A DNA stretch of 41,761 nt, taken from contig PEVN01000250.1 of NCBI GenBank assembly GCA_002779825.1, positions 1-41,761 of the forward strand. Direction: 5' to 3'. The DNA comes from Armatimonadetes bacterium CG06_land_8_20_14_3_00_66_21 (GTDB taxonomy: Bacteria > Armatimonadota > Abditibacteriia > CG2-30-66-41). Each line of letters starts with the position of its first letter. The stretch's first letter is position 1. Under the pieces are notes generated by a model that saw only the letters and a program-made list of their open reading frames with translations, did not search any database and was not told the DNA's origin. The position numbers were made by a program, and so were the translations under genes. Below, in pieces: positions 41,653 through 41,761 of this stretch.

Positions 41653-41761
41653 ATGAAAGGCATCGTCTTCCTCGGCAATCGTCGCTGCGAAGTCCGCGAG
41701 GTTCCCGTCCCGGAACCGGGCGACGGCGAGGTTCAGATCCGCGTCAAGGCCACGGGCATCT
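41653..41761 (+). CDS. Zinc-dependent alcohol dehydrogenase family protein, N-terminus (cut by window edge)
   Basis: The first 36 codons of a gene running off the window. AAGGGAG lies about 8 bases before the ATG. MKGIVFLGNRRCEVREVPVP followed by EPGDGEVQIRVKATGI is the standard opening of medium-chain dehydrogenase/reductases. The first strand pair is followed by 'VxVKaxGIC', the next residues of which would include the catalytic zinc Cys. Such enzymes oxidise sugar alcohols or secondary alcohols with NAD(P). A sorbitol-dehydrogenase-like role would suit the surrounding sugar genes. The leader shares the GTCGCGGCTCGG and CGCATTTTC-GGGAG blocks with two other genes in the window. Confidence 0.8.
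   Translation, partial: MKGIVFLGNRRCEVREVPVPEPGDGEVQIRVKATGI

Overview
The window is high-GC bacterial DNA, most likely from a member of the Planctomycetota. Pointers are a secreted PD40/di-haem protein of the hydrazine-synthase-alpha-like type, a formylglycine-type sulfatase, two Gfo/Idh/MocA dehydrogenases, large secreted beta-sandwich proteins, FG-GAP and WD40 proteins, and a palindromic repeat whose translation gives the 'SRDREGA' string often met in planctomycete ORFs. This assignment rests on gene content only. There is no rRNA gene, no tRNA gene that I can recognise, and no CRISPR array.

Layout. 1-3607 (-): a truncated secreted protein and a 1120-residue PD40 protein with two CxxCH haem motifs. 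3823-4597 (+): a type II toxin-antitoxin pair whose toxin carries an in-frame miniature inverted-repeat element. 4710-8723 (+): a 1337-residue secreted glycosidase-like protein. 8852-9453 (+): a second toxin-antitoxin pair with a nonsense-mutated toxin. 9667-10860 (+): a UroD/MtaA-type methyltransferase, convergent with a sodium:solute symporter and its small partner (10933-12651, -). 12984-15099 (+): a decayed trypsin-like/WD40 gene split by two stops and a second miniature element.

15212-25936 (-): eleven closely packed genes. FGGY kinase, Uma2 nuclease-like protein, sugar isomerase and Gfo/Idh dehydrogenase come first, then six uncharacterised genes, five of them predicted membrane proteins and four of the five junctions overlapping or nearly so (including a DUF6754-type protein), then an FG-GAP/LamG protein. 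26073-29316 (+): a promoter, cobalamin riboswitch, intrinsic terminator and btuF-btuD-btuC B12 importer. 29621-32968 (+): a secreted protein built of ConA-like domains.

33133-36337 (-): a short secretin-domain protein, a small zinc-ribbon-like protein, a DUF2752 protein, a small membrane protein, and a redoxin/DsbD-like gene in which an in-frame UGA replaces the first Cys of a CxxC motif and is followed by a good bacterial SECIS hairpin, so it is a probable selenoprotein. 36669-39705 (+): UroD-like protein, alpha/alpha-toroid protein and Gfo/Idh dehydrogenase. 39799-41199 (-): sulfatase. 41653-end (+): start of a zinc-dependent alcohol dehydrogenase.

Themes. The region combines polysaccharide or sugar-acid use (sulfatase, kinase, isomerase, dehydrogenases, glycosidase-like proteins, symporter) with B12 import beside UroD-type proteins that may work in corrinoid methyl transfer. 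It is also littered with short palindromic elements, at least two of which lie inside reading frames with net lengths divisible by three. The strongest leads are the selenoprotein, the six-gene membrane operon, the in-frame element in the toxin, and a recurring leader shared by three genes.
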